Translations under genes and position numbers: made by a program
Part shown: positions 6,743 through 15,780 of the stretch, in pieces
Layout: the number at the start of each line of letters is the position of its first letter
Position numbering within the stretch: position 1 is the first letter of the stretch
Notes under the pieces: model-generated
The model's input: the letters and a program-made list of their open reading frames with translations, nothing else
Databases searched by the model: none
Told to the model about the DNA's origin: nothing
Assembly (NCBI RefSeq): GCF_019145475.1
Contig: NZ_JAHTKI010000038.1
Location: 1 to 53,646, forward strand
Length of the DNA stretch: 53,646 nt
Source: Pseudomonas botevensis
GTDB lineage: Bacteria; Pseudomonadota; Gammaproteobacteria; Pseudomonadales; Pseudomonadaceae
Direction of reading: 5' to 3'

Positions 6743-8713
6743 TTACAGCAGGATGGTGCGGATGTCCGCCAGCAGATCGCTCAGACGCTTGGTGAAGCGT
6801 GCAGCAGCGGCGCCGTTGATCACGCGGTGATCGTAGGACAGCGACAGCGGCAGCATCAGTTTCGGCTGGAAGGCTTTGCCGTCCCAGACTGGCTGGATGG
6901 TTGCCTTGGAAACACCGAGGATCGCCACTTCCGGCGCGTTGACGATCGGCGTGAAGCCGGTGCCGCCAATGTGGCCGAGGCTGGAAATGGTGAAGCACGC
7001 GCCTTGCATTTCGTCCGACGAGAGCTTCTTGGTCCGGGCCTTTTCAGCCAGGGAAGCGGCCTCGGCGGCCAGTTGCAGCAGGCTCTTCTGGTCGACGTTC
7101 TTGATGACCGGTACGAGCAGGCCATCCGGGGTGTCGACGGCGAAGCCGATGTTCACGTATTTCTTGCGGATGATTGCCTTGCCGCTCGGGGCCAGCGAAC
7201 TGTTGAAGTCCGGCAGTTCCTTGAGCAGGTGGGCGCACGACTTGAGCAGCAGCGGCAGGATGGTCAGCTTGACGCCAGCCTTCTCGGCCACGGCCTTCTG
7301 CGCGTTACGGAACGCTTCCAGCTCGGTGATATCCGCCGAGTCGAATTGCGTCACGTGCGGCACGTTCAGCCAGCTGCGGTGCAGGTTGGCGGCGCCGACC
7401 TGCATCAGTCGGGTCATCGGCACTTCTTCGATTTCGCCGAAGCGGCTGAAGTCCACGACCGGGATCGGCGGGATACCCGCGCCACCGGTTGCGCCGGCAG
7501 CGGCGGCAGGTGCTTCCTTGGCCTTCTGCATCATGGCCTTGACGTACGCCTGCACGTCTTCCTTCAGGATGCGACCGTGCGGGCCGGTGGCGCCGACAGC
7601 GCTCAGCTCCACACCGAATTCGCGAGCCAGTTGACGCACGGCCGGGCCGGCGTGAACTTTGGCGCCTGGCTTGGCTGGTGCGGCGGCTGGAGCGGCAACC
7701 GGAGCGGCAGCGGCAGGTGCGGCAGCAGCAGGGGCAGCAGCAGGGGCAGCAGCGGCTGGCGCCGCAGCGGCGACCGGTGCTGGAGCGGCCGCAGGCGCAG
7801 CGCCTTTGACTTTCAGCTTGAGGATCAGGTCGCCAGTGCCGACTTCGTCATCCAGCTTGATGGAAATGCTTTCCACCACGCCGGCGGCAGGCGATGGAAT
7901 CTCCATGCTCGCCTTGTCGGATTCCAGGGTGATCAGCGACTGGTCGGCTTCGACGCTGTCGCCGGCCTTGACCAGCACTTCGATGATCTTGGCCTTGCCG
8001 GCCGAGCCGATGTCCGGGACGTGAATGTCCTGAACGCTGTCGGCCACTGGAGCAGCTGGGGCTGCCGCAGGAGCAGGCGCAGCAGCGGCCGGAGCAGCCG
8101 CCTGGGCCGGAGCGGCGACAGCAGGGGCCGCAGCACCCGCCACTTCCAGATCCAGGATCAGGTCGCCCGTGCCGACTTCGTCGTTGAGCTTGACGCTGAT
8201 GGCCTTGACCACGCCAGCGGCAGGCGACGGGATTTCCATGCTCGCCTTGTCGGATTCCAGGGTGATCAGCGACTGATCGGCGGCGACGGTGTCACCGACC
8301 TTGACCTGGATTTCGATGATCTGAGCCTTGCCCGACGAACCGATGTCCGGCACGTGTACTTGCTGAACCGAAGCGGCAGCAGGTGCAGCGGCTGGCGCAG
8401 CAGCGGCAGGAGCGGCAGCCGGAGCCGGCGCAGCTTTCGCAGCCGGGGCGGCGGCAGGCGCAGGAGCCGCTTGCGCGGCGCCCTCGACTTCCAGCTCCAG
8501 CAGTTCGTCGCCTTCTTTCAGGCGATCGCCCAGCTTCACTTTCAGGCTCTTGATGACGCCGGCCTTCGGGGCCGGCACTTCCATGCTGGCCTTGTCCGAT
8601 TCCAGGGTCAGGATGCTCTGGTCGGCTTCGATACGGTCGCCGACTTTCACAAACAGTTCGATTACTTCACCTTCACCGCTGCCGATGTCAGGTACGCGAA
8701 TGAGTTCGCTCAC
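6743..8713 (-). CDS. aceF: Pyruvate dehydrogenase E2, dihydrolipoyllysine acetyltransferase
   Basis: The E2 core of pyruvate dehydrogenase transfers the acetyl group from lipoamide to CoA. The 656-residue protein has three N-terminal lipoyl domains, each with the DKAS lipoylation motif (Lys41, Lys156, Lys267), joined by long Ala/Pro linkers. A peripheral subunit-binding domain follows (about 354-391), then the C-terminal acetyltransferase domain. The catalytic motif reads HRVING (His629-Gly634) rather than the usual HxxxDG; I recall Asn here in Azotobacter/Pseudomonas E2p. The start is GTG at 8713-8711, with a GAGGAG ribosome-binding site that overlaps the aceE stop codon. It lies 11 bases after aceE, so the two are co-transcribed. 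Confidence 0.97.
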   Translation of the reverse strand: MSELIRVPDIGSGEGEVIELFVKVGDRIEADQSILTLESDKASMEVPAPKAGVIKSLKVKLGDRLKEGDELLELEVEGAAQAAPAPAAAPAAKAAPAPAAAPAAAAPAAAPAAASVQQVHVPDIGSSGKAQIIEIQVKVGDTVAADQSLITLESDKASMEIPSPAAGVVKAISVKLNDEVGTGDLILDLEVAGAAAPAVAAPAQAAAPAAAAPAPAAAPAAPVADSVQDIHVPDIGSAGKAKIIEVLVKAGDSVEADQSLITLESDKASMEIPSPAAGVVESISIKLDDEVGTGDLILKLKVKGAAPAAAPAPVAAAAPAAAAPAAAPAAAAPAAAAPVAAPAAAPAKPGAKVHAGPAVRQLAREFGVELSAVGATGPHGRILKEDVQAYVKAMMQKAKEAPAAAAGATGGAGIPPIPVVDFSRFGEIEEVPMTRLMQVGAANLHRSWLNVPHVTQFDSADITELEAFRNAQKAVAEKAGVKLTILPLLLKSCAHLLKELPDFNSSLAPSGKAIIRKKYVNIGFAVDTPDGLLVPVIKNVDQKSLLQLAAEAASLAEKARTKKLSSDEMQGACFTISSLGHIGGTGFTPIVNAPEVAILGVSKATIQPVWDGKAFQPKLMLPLSLSYDHRVINGAAAARFTKRLSDLLADIRTILL

Positions 8714-8724
8714 AGAGTTTCTCC

Positions 8725-11370
8725 TCAGCAGTCCAGTGGGTTGCGTTTTTCCGGGTCGATGCCGAACTTGACGATGGCCTCGGCCACGACTTTAGGTTCG
8801 ATATCACCACGGTCAGCCAGTGCTTCCAGGGCTGCCAACACCACGAAATGACGGTCGACTTCGAAGAAATGACGCAGTTTCTTGCGGCTGTCGCTGCGGC
8901 CGAAACCGTCGGTGCCCAGGACTTTGAATTCCTTGGACGGTACCCACTGACGGATCTGCTCGGCGAACAGTTTCATGTAGTCGGTGGAGGCGATGACTGG
9001 ACCCTTACGGCCGTTCAGGCACTCTTCGACGTAGCTCAGCTTAGGCTTCTGGCCAGGCTTGAGACGGTTGCTGCGCTCTACGGCGAGGCCGTCGCGACGC
9101 AGTTCGTTGAAGCTGGTAACGCTCCACACGTCGGCGCCGATGTTGAACTCTTCACGCAGGATCTTCGCCGCTTCACGCACTTCACGCAGGATGGTGCCGG
9201 AGCCCATCAGTTGTACGTGGTGTGCCGCTTCGCGGGTGTCTTCTTCGAGCAGGTACATGCCTTTCTTGATGCCTTCTTCGGCACCGGCCGGCATGGCTGG
9301 CTGCTGGTACGATTCGTTCATCACGGTGATGTAGTAGAAGATGTCCTGTTGCTCTTCGGTCATCTTCTTCATGCCGTCCTGGATGATCACCGCCAGCTCG
9401 TAGCCGTAGGTCGGATCATAGGTGCGGCAGTTCGGGATGGTGGCAGCCAGCATGTGGCTGTGACCGTCTTCGTGCTGCAGGCCTTCACCGTTCAGGGTGG
9501 TGCGGCCGGCGGTGCCGCCGATCAGGAAGCCACGGGTACGGCTGTCGCCAGCGGCCCAGGCCAGGTCGCCGATACGCTGGAAGCCGAACATCGAGTAGAA
9601 GATGTAGAACGGCAGCATCGGCTGGTTGTGGCTGGAGTACGAAGTACCGGCGGCGATGAAGGAGCTCATGGCGCCCGCTTCGTTGATGCCTTCTTCAAGG
9701 ATCTGACCTTTCTGGTCTTCCTTGTAGAACATCACCTGGTCTTTATCGACTGGCTCGTAGAGCTGGCCGACGGACGAGTAGATGCCCAGCTGACGGAACA
9801 TGCCTTCCATACCGAAGGTACGGGCTTCGTCCGGGATGATCGGGACGATGCGCGGGCCGATTTCCTTGTCCTTGACCAGTTGCGCGAGGATCCGCACGAA
9901 GGCCATGGTGGTGGAAATTTCACGGTCGCCCGAACCGTCGAGGATTGCCTTGAGGGTATCCAGATCAGGAGTCGGCACGCTGAAGCTTTGCGCGCGACGC
10001 TGTGGCACGAAACCGCCCAGCGCATTGCGGCGCTCGGCCAGGTAGCGGGCTTCGGCACTGTTCGGCTCTGGCTTGAAGAACGGCAGGTTCTCCAGCTCTT
10101 CGTCCTTGACCGGAATGTCGAAGCGGTCGCGGAACAGCTTCAGGCTGTCGACGTCGACTTTCTTGGTGTTGTGCGCGGTGTTCTTCGCTTCACCGGCGCC
10201 GGTGCCATAACCCTTGATGGTCTTGGCCAGGACAACGGTCGGCTGGTCTTTGTGGTTGACCGCTTCGTGGTACGCCGCGTAGACCTTGTACGGGTCGTGG
10301 CCGCCACGGTTGAGTTTCCAGATCTCGTCGTCGGACAGATCGGCAACCATCGCCTTGAGTTCAGGCGTGTTGAAGAAGTGCTCGCGAACGAACGCGCCGT
10401 CTTTGGCCTTGTAGTTCTGGTACTCGCCGTCGATGACTTCGTCCATGCGGCGTTGCAGGATACCGTCGACGTCTTTGGCCAGCAGCGGGTCCCAGAAACG
10501 GCCCCAGATGACTTTGGTCACGTTCCACTGGGCACCACGGAACACGCCTTCGAGTTCCTGGATGATCTTGCCGTTGCCGCGAACCGGGCCGTCGAGGCGC
10601 TGCAGGTTGCAGTTGATGACGAAGATCAGGTTGTCCAGCTTCTCGCGGCCGGCCAGGGAGATTGCGCCCAGGGATTCCGGCTCGTCGCACTCGCCGTCGC
10701 CCAGGAAGCACCAGACTTTCTGTTTGCCCGGCTGGATGAAGCCACGGTGCTCCAGGTACTTCATGAAGCGTGCCTGGTAGATCGCCTGGATCGGACCCAG
10801 ACCCATGGATACGGTCGGGAACTGCCAGAAGTCAGGCATCAGCCAAGGGTGCGGGTAGGACGACAGGCCCTGACCGTCGACTTCCTGGCGGAAGTTGTTC
10901 ATCTGGTCTTCGGTGATGCGGCCTTCCATGAATGCACGGGCGTAGACGCCCGGGGAGGTGTGGCCCTGGAAGTAGATCAGGTCGCCGCCGTGTTCTTCGG
11001 TCGGGGCCTGGAAGAAGTAGTTGAAGCCGATGTCGTACAGGGTCGCGCTGGAAGCGAAGCTGGAGATGTGACCACCCAGGTCAGAATCTTTCAGGTTCGT
11101 ACGCATTACCATGGCCATCGCGTTCCAGCGTACCAGCGAGCGAATGCGGCGTTCCATGAACAGGTCGCCAGGCATGCGTGCTTCGTGGGTGACGGGGATC
11201 GTGTTGCGGTAAGGCGTGGTGATGGCGTAAGGCAGTTGCGAGCCGCTGCGGGTCGCGAGTTCGCCCATACGGGTCATCAGATAGTGAGCACGGTCTTCGC
11301 CTTCTTTGTCGAGAACCGATTCCAGGGCGTCCAGCCATTCCTGGGTTTCGACGGGATCGAGGTCTTGCAT
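8725..11370 (-). CDS. aceE: Pyruvate dehydrogenase E1 component (homodimeric)
   Basis: E1 decarboxylates pyruvate with thiamine diphosphate and passes the acetyl group to lipoyl-E2. The 881 residues match the single-chain, homodimeric E1 of gamma-proteobacteria. The thiamine diphosphate motif begins GDGECDEPES (about 222) and ends at INCNLQ. The start MQDLDPVETQEWLDALESV has a GGAG ribosome-binding site. It is first gene of aceE-aceF; its promoter lies in 11371-11753, where two matched palindromes suggest control by a GntR-family regulator. The thiamine gene thiC with its TPP riboswitch lies elsewhere in the window and serves the cofactor for this enzyme, but that link is only metabolic. Confidence 0.97.
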   Translation of the reverse strand: MQDLDPVETQEWLDALESVLDKEGEDRAHYLMTRMGELATRSGSQLPYAITTPYRNTIPVTHEARMPGDLFMERRIRSLVRWNAMAMVMRTNLKDSDLGGHISSFASSATLYDIGFNYFFQAPTEEHGGDLIYFQGHTSPGVYARAFMEGRITEDQMNNFRQEVDGQGLSSYPHPWLMPDFWQFPTVSMGLGPIQAIYQARFMKYLEHRGFIQPGKQKVWCFLGDGECDEPESLGAISLAGREKLDNLIFVINCNLQRLDGPVRGNGKIIQELEGVFRGAQWNVTKVIWGRFWDPLLAKDVDGILQRRMDEVIDGEYQNYKAKDGAFVREHFFNTPELKAMVADLSDDEIWKLNRGGHDPYKVYAAYHEAVNHKDQPTVVLAKTIKGYGTGAGEAKNTAHNTKKVDVDSLKLFRDRFDIPVKDEELENLPFFKPEPNSAEARYLAERRNALGGFVPQRRAQSFSVPTPDLDTLKAILDGSGDREISTTMAFVRILAQLVKDKEIGPRIVPIIPDEARTFGMEGMFRQLGIYSSVGQLYEPVDKDQVMFYKEDQKGQILEEGINEAGAMSSFIAAGTSYSSHNQPMLPFYIFYSMFGFQRIGDLAWAAGDSRTRGFLIGGTAGRTTLNGEGLQHEDGHSHMLAATIPNCRTYDPTYGYELAVIIQDGMKKMTEEQQDIFYYITVMNESYQQPAMPAGAEEGIKKGMYLLEEDTREAAHHVQLMGSGTILREVREAAKILREEFNIGADVWSVTSFNELRRDGLAVERSNRLKPGQKPKLSYVEECLNGRKGPVIASTDYMKLFAEQIRQWVPSKEFKVLGTDGFGRSDSRKKLRHFFEVDRHFVVLAALEALADRGDIEPKVVAEAIVKFGIDPEKRNPLDC

Positions 11371-11480
11371 GGCTTGCTCCAGGGCGGAAAGGCTTCCAGA
11401 ATCGGTTGCCTGAGTTTGCGACTGGCCTTGTGGGCAGACGTTTAAAATTCTTGGATTGCCGCGAGGTTGTTCCGGCGGCG

Positions 11481-11495
11481 TGTAGTTTTACTACA
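11481..11495. promoter_or_regulatory. GntR-type operator, copy 1 (TGTAGT-TTT-ACTACA)
   Basis: A perfect 15-bp palindrome about 110 bp upstream of the aceE start. A GT...AC palindrome with a 3-base A/T centre is typical of operators for FadR-subfamily GntR regulators such as PdhR, GlcC and LldR. Regulation of aceEF by such a pyruvate- or acid-responsive repressor is inference. Confidence 0.6.
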
Positions 11496-11533
11496 AATCT
11501 TCTGGCATTTCAGCCTTTCGAATGTATAGACGA

Positions 11534-11546
11534 GTAGTAAAACTAC
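11534..11546. promoter_or_regulatory. GntR-type operator, copy 2 (GTAGT-AAA-ACTAC)
   Basis: A 13-bp perfect palindrome with the same half-sites as the one at 11481-11495. The centres are 52 bp apart, close to five helical turns, so two dimers could sit on one face of the DNA or form a small loop. Confidence 0.55.
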
Positions 11547-11753
11547 AGATGAAAGGCTTATGGCCTCCAAAAGCGTTGTGAGAATAATCGTTAAGGTTGG
11601 TCGTTTACCATCCGAAAAAGGTGAAAGTTTGATGCTGACTGCCAAGATGAAAGAAATTTCAGCTATTTCTCACTTTTGTTCGACAGTCCATCGCGTAGCG
11701 GGTTTTCACCATTCACTACAAGCGGCGGTTAATACGCCGATCAAGGATAGACC

Positions 11754-14693
11754 ATGACCCTGCCTGTGCTTGCCGAACTGCCCGCCATTCTCCTGCCGTT
11801 GGTCAGCCGATCCGAGCAGTCGTTCCGCACGGCCGTCGCCACGCTGGAGGACGATCATGGTCTTTCGACGTGGACGCCGGAACGCTGGGCGCAGTTCGCC
11901 CGGGTCAGCGCCGCCAGCGAGTTCGTCATTGAACAGAGCGTTCGTGACCCTTTGATGTTGCTCGCGCTGGTGCAGTCCGGCGAACTCGACCGGGCGTTCG
12001 CCCCCGGCGAGTTGTGCGCGCAGATCGCCGCCGCTGTCGATGCCGCGCAGAGCGAAGATGAACTCGGCCGCGTCCTGCGTCGTCAGCGCGCCCGGCATCA
12101 GGTGCGGATCATCTGGCGCGATCTAACCCGCCAGGCCGATCTGGTGCAGACCTGCCGCGATCTGTCGGACATGGCCGACGCCAGCATCGACCAGGCTTAT
12201 CAATGGTTGTACAGCCGCCACTGCGCGCAATTCGGCACGCCCACCGGCCGGCGCAGCGGCTTGGCGCAGCAAATGGTCATCCTCGGCATGGGCAAGCTCG
12301 GCGCGGTGGAACTGAACCTGTCGTCGGACATCGACCTGATCTTCGCCTACCCCGAGGGTGGCGAAACCGTCGGCGTGAAGCGTCCGCTGGACAACCAGGA
12401 ATTTTTCATCCGCCTCGGCCAGCGTCTGATCAAGGCGCTGGACCCGATGACCGTTGACGGCTTCGTGTTCCGCGTCGACATGCGCCTGCGTCCTTATGGC
12501 TCGTCCGGCGCGCTGGTGCTGAGCTTCAACGCGCTGGAGCAGTATTACCAGGATCAGGGCCGCGACTGGGAACGCTACGCGATGATCAAGGCGCGGGTGG
12601 TGGCGGGCGACCAGGTGGCCGGTGCGCAACTGCTCGACATGCTGCGCCCGTTCGTCTATCGGCGGTATCTGGACTTCTCGGCGATCGAAGCGCTGCGCAC
12701 CATGAAGCAGCTGATCCAGCAGGAAGTGCGGCGTAAGGGCATGGCCGACAACATCAAGCTGGGCTCCGGCGGCATCCGCGAAGTCGAGTTCATCGCCCAG
12801 GCCTTTCAACTGATTCACGGCGGCCGTGACCTGAGCCTTCAGCAGCGGCCTCTATTAAAGGTGTTGGGGACGCTGGAAGGGCAGGGGTATCTGCCGCCGG
12901 CAGTGGTCAGCGAGTTGCGCGAGGGCTATGAATTCCTGCGTTACACCGAACACGCGATCCAGGCGATCGCCGACCGCCAGACCCAGATGCTCCCGGACAG
13001 CCCTCAGGATCAGGCGCGTATTGCGTTCATGCTTGGTTTCGCCGACTGGAACGCCTTCCATGAACAACTGATGTTCTGGCGCGGCCGGGTGGCCTGGCAT
13101 TTTGCCCAGGTGATTGCCGATCCGGACGAAGACGAAGGCGCGCAAAGCGAGGTCGTGGTTGGCGGCGAGTGGTTGCCGTTGTGGGAAGAGGCACAGGACG
13201 AAGAAGCCGCTTGCCGCCAATTGGAAGAGGGCGGTTTTGCCGACGCGACCAAGGCGTTGAAAGCCTTGGCGAGTCTGCGCGGCAGCCCGCAATTGCGGGC
13301 GATGCAGCGACTGGGTCGGGAGCGCCTCGATGCCTTTATTCCGCGCCTGCTGGCTCAGGCGGTGGAGCATGACAATCCGGACCTGGTGCTGGAGCGGGTG
13401 CTGCCGCTGGTCGAGGCTGTCGCCCGGCGTTCGGCGTATCTGGTGCTGCTGACGGAAAACCCCGGCGCGTTGCGGCGGTTGTTGACCCTGTGCGCCGCCA
13501 GTCCGTGGATCGCCGAGCAGATTACCCGTTTCCCGCTGTTGCTCGATGAACTGCTCAACGAAGGCCGGCTGTTCAAGCCGCCACTGGCACCGGAGTTGGC
13601 CGCCGAGTTGCGCGAGCGCCTGACGCGGATCCCGGAAGACGACCTCGAACAACAGATGGAAGCCCTGCGGCACTTCAAACTGGCGCACCGTCTGCGTGTC
13701 GCCGCTTCGGAAATCGCCGGCAGCCTGCCGTTGATGAAAGTCAGTGATTACCTGACCTGGCTGGCCGAGGCGATTCTCGAGCAGGTGCTGGCCCTGGCCT
13801 GGCGCCAGACCGTGGCCAAGTACGGCACGCCGTTGCGCACCGACGGTACGTTGTGCGATCCCGGCTTCATCATTGTCGGTTACGGGAAAGTCGGCGGTCT
13901 GGAACTCGGGCATGGTTCCGATCTGGATCTGGTGTTCATCCACGACGGCGACCCGCAGGCTGAGACCGATGGGCCGAAACCGATCGACGGCGCACAGTTC
14001 TTCACCCGGCTCGGCCAGCGGATCATTCACCTGCTGACGGCGCAGACCAACTCCGGCCAGCTGTATGAAGTGGATATGCGGCTGCGGCCGTCCGGGGCGT
14101 CCGGTCTGCTGGTGAGTTCGCTGGGGGCGTTCGAGCGCTATCAGGAAAATGAAGCCTGGACCTGGGAACATCAGGCGCTGGTGCGGGCGCGGGTGCTGGT
14201 CGGCAGCCAGGATGTCGGGCAGGCGTTCGAGAAGGTTCGCGCGCAAGTGTTGGGTAAAGGTCGGGATCTGGCGAAGCTGCAACAGGAAGTCAGCGAGATG
14301 CGCGCCAAGATGCGTGACAACCTCGGCAGCAAGAGCACAGCCGCCGGCACCGGGGCAAATGCCTTCGAGGCCACGGCGCCGTTCGACCTCAAGCAGGACG
14401 CCGGAGGTATCGTCGATATTGAATTTATGGTGCAATACGCGGCCCTGGCGTGGTCGCAAAGCCACCCGCCATTGCTGCGCTGGACCGACAATATCCGCAT
14501 TCTGGAAGAGCTGGAGCAGGCAGGGCTGATGCCGGTCGAAGACGCCGCCCTGTTGCGCGAGGCCTATAAAGCCTACCGCTCTGCCGCTCACCGTCAGGCC
14601 TTGCAGAAACAGGCCGGGGTGATACCGGGCGACCAGTTCGCGGACGAACGTCGGCAGGTGATGCGGATCTGGCGTGAACTGGGGCTAAGCTGA
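11754..14693 (+). CDS. glnE: Bifunctional glutamine synthetase adenylyltransferase/deadenylase
   Basis: GlnE switches glutamine synthetase off and on by adding or removing AMP, responding to PII protein and glutamine. The 979-residue protein has the expected duplicated layout. The N-terminal deadenylase nucleotidyltransferase core shows LSSDIDLIFAYPEGGET (about 190-207), and the C-terminal adenylyltransferase core shows HGSDLDLVFIHDGD (about 718-731). Both keep the DxD metal-binding pair. Each half is followed by a helical PII-uridylyltransferase-like domain. The start MTLPVLAELP follows an AAGGAT ribosome-binding site. It is divergent from aceE and followed by a terminator before waaF. Confidence 0.97.
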   Translation: MTLPVLAELPAILLPLVSRSEQSFRTAVATLEDDHGLSTWTPERWAQFARVSAASEFVIEQSVRDPLMLLALVQSGELDRAFAPGELCAQIAAAVDAAQSEDELGRVLRRQRARHQVRIIWRDLTRQADLVQTCRDLSDMADASIDQAYQWLYSRHCAQFGTPTGRRSGLAQQMVILGMGKLGAVELNLSSDIDLIFAYPEGGETVGVKRPLDNQEFFIRLGQRLIKALDPMTVDGFVFRVDMRLRPYGSSGALVLSFNALEQYYQDQGRDWERYAMIKARVVAGDQVAGAQLLDMLRPFVYRRYLDFSAIEALRTMKQLIQQEVRRKGMADNIKLGSGGIREVEFIAQAFQLIHGGRDLSLQQRPLLKVLGTLEGQGYLPPAVVSELREGYEFLRYTEHAIQAIADRQTQMLPDSPQDQARIAFMLGFADWNAFHEQLMFWRGRVAWHFAQVIADPDEDEGAQSEVVVGGEWLPLWEEAQDEEAACRQLEEGGFADATKALKALASLRGSPQLRAMQRLGRERLDAFIPRLLAQAVEHDNPDLVLERVLPLVEAVARRSAYLVLLTENPGALRRLLTLCAASPWIAEQITRFPLLLDELLNEGRLFKPPLAPELAAELRERLTRIPEDDLEQQMEALRHFKLAHRLRVAASEIAGSLPLMKVSDYLTWLAEAILEQVLALAWRQTVAKYGTPLRTDGTLCDPGFIIVGYGKVGGLELGHGSDLDLVFIHDGDPQAETDGPKPIDGAQFFTRLGQRIIHLLTAQTNSGQLYEVDMRLRPSGASGLLVSSLGAFERYQENEAWTWEHQALVRARVLVGSQDVGQAFEKVRAQVLGKGRDLAKLQQEVSEMRAKMRDNLGSKSTAAGTGANAFEATAPFDLKQDAGGIVDIEFMVQYAALAWSQSHPPLLRWTDNIRILEELEQAGLMPVEDAALLREAYKAYRSAAHRQALQKQAGVIPGDQFADERRQVMRIWRELGLS

Positions 14694-14703
14694 TTCTCGA
14701 GAC

Positions 14704-14735
14704 GGGGAGGCGTAAAGCCTCCCCGGTTCGTTTTT
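14704..14735 (+). terminator. Rho-independent terminator after glnE
   Basis: GGGGAGGC (14704-14711) and GCCTCCCC (14717-14724) form an 8-bp stem with a GTAAA loop, followed closely by TTTTT (14731-14735). It separates glnE from waaF, so the LPS operon must start within or after this short gap unless there is read-through. Confidence 0.8.
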
Positions 14736-14744
14736 GGAAACCAC

Positions 14745-15779
14745 ATGAATATTCTGATCGTTGGGCCCAGTTGGGTCGGTGACATGGTGATGGCGCAGAC
14801 ACTGTTTCAGTGTCTCAAACAACGCCACCCGCAATGCGAAATCGACGTGCTGGCCCCTGAGTGGAGCCGGCCGATCCTCGAGCGCATGCCCGAAGTGCGC
14901 AAGGCTTTGAGCTTTCCGCTCGGCCACGGCGCGCTGGAGCTGGCGACTCGTCGGCGCATCGGCAAATCCCTGGCCGGCCAGTACGACCAGGCGATTCTTT
15001 TGCCCAACTCGCTGAAGTCGGCGCTGGTGCCGTTCTTTGCCGGCATCCCGAAACGCACCGGCTGGCGCGGCGAGTTCCGCTACGGCCTGCTCAATGACGT
15101 GCGCCGCCTCGATAAAGAGCGCTATCCGCTGATGATCGAGCGCTTCATGGCGCTGGCCTATGAGCCGAACGCCGAGCTGCCGAAACCTTACCCGCGGCCG
15201 AGCCTGCAAATCGACCCGGTGACCCGCGAAGCGGCGCTCGCCAAGTTCGGCCTGACCCTCGATCGCCCGGTGTTGGCCCTGTGCCCCGGTGCCGAGTTCG
15301 GCGAGTCCAAGCGCTGGCCGTCCGAGCACTACGCCAAAGTCGCTGAAGCGCGCATTCGCGAAGGCTGGCAGGTCTGGCTGTTCGGCTCGAAGAATGACCA
15401 CGCGGTCGGCGAAGACATCCGCGCGCGGTTGATTCCCGGCCTGCGCGAAGAATCGGTGAACCTCAGCGGCGGCACTTCCCTGGCCGAGGCCATCGACCTG
15501 CTGTCCTGCGCCGAAGCTGTCGTCTCCAACGATTCCGGTCTGATGCATGTGGCCGCCGCGCTGAATCGTCCATTGGTGGCGGTCTACGGCTCGACCTCGC
15601 CGGGCTTCACCCCGCCGCTGGCCGAGCACGTCGAAATCGTCCGCCTGGGCCTCGATTGCAGCCCGTGCTTTGACCGTACCTGCCGTTTCGGCCATTACAA
15701 CTGCCTGCGCCAGCTGATGCCGGATGCGGTCAACGATGCCTTGCAGAAGTTGCAGGGCTCTGTGGTCGAGGTTCATTAA
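14745..15779 (+). CDS. waaF: ADP-heptose:LPS heptosyltransferase II
   Basis: WaaF (GT9) adds the second L-glycero-D-manno-heptose of the inner core at the cytoplasmic face of the inner membrane. The 344 residues open with MNILIVGPSWVGDMVMAQ, the family's characteristic N-terminus. The ADP-heptose-binding C-terminal half includes CPGAEFGESKRWP (about 183-195) and SNDSGLMHVAAAL (about 264-276). It is first gene of a very compact operon; waaC follows after one base. In PAO1 I recall ilvE between glnE and waaF, and it is missing here. Confidence 0.96.
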   Translation: MNILIVGPSWVGDMVMAQTLFQCLKQRHPQCEIDVLAPEWSRPILERMPEVRKALSFPLGHGALELATRRRIGKSLAGQYDQAILLPNSLKSALVPFFAGIPKRTGWRGEFRYGLLNDVRRLDKERYPLMIERFMALAYEPNAELPKPYPRPSLQIDPVTREAALAKFGLTLDRPVLALCPGAEFGESKRWPSEHYAKVAEARIREGWQVWLFGSKNDHAVGEDIRARLIPGLREESVNLSGGTSLAEAIDLLSCAEAVVSNDSGLMHVAAALNRPLVAVYGSTSPGFTPPLAEHVEIVRLGLDCSPCFDRTCRFGHYNCLRQLMPDAVNDALQKLQGSVVEVH

Positions 15780-15780
15780 C

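Larger units (their letters stand above)
11371..11753. other. Divergent aceE / glnE control region
   Basis: 383 bases between the divergent genes. They hold two related palindromes (11481-11495, 11534-11546). The stretch from 11560 to 11753 is AT-richer than its surroundings and probably carries the glnE promoter. An open frame 11560-11757 runs into glnE, lacks a ribosome-binding site and resembles nothing I know. Confidence 0.55.

Noticed and set aside
6611..8851. Long plus-strand open frame opposite aceF (746 codons)
   Set aside because: It mirrors the Ala/Pro-rich, high-GC aceF coding strand; an antisense shadow with low-complexity Gly/Ser/Arg translation.
8848..11445. Very long plus-strand open frame opposite aceE (865 codons)
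   Set aside because: Caused by lack of stop codons opposite highly biased codons; aceE is unmistakable on the minus strand.
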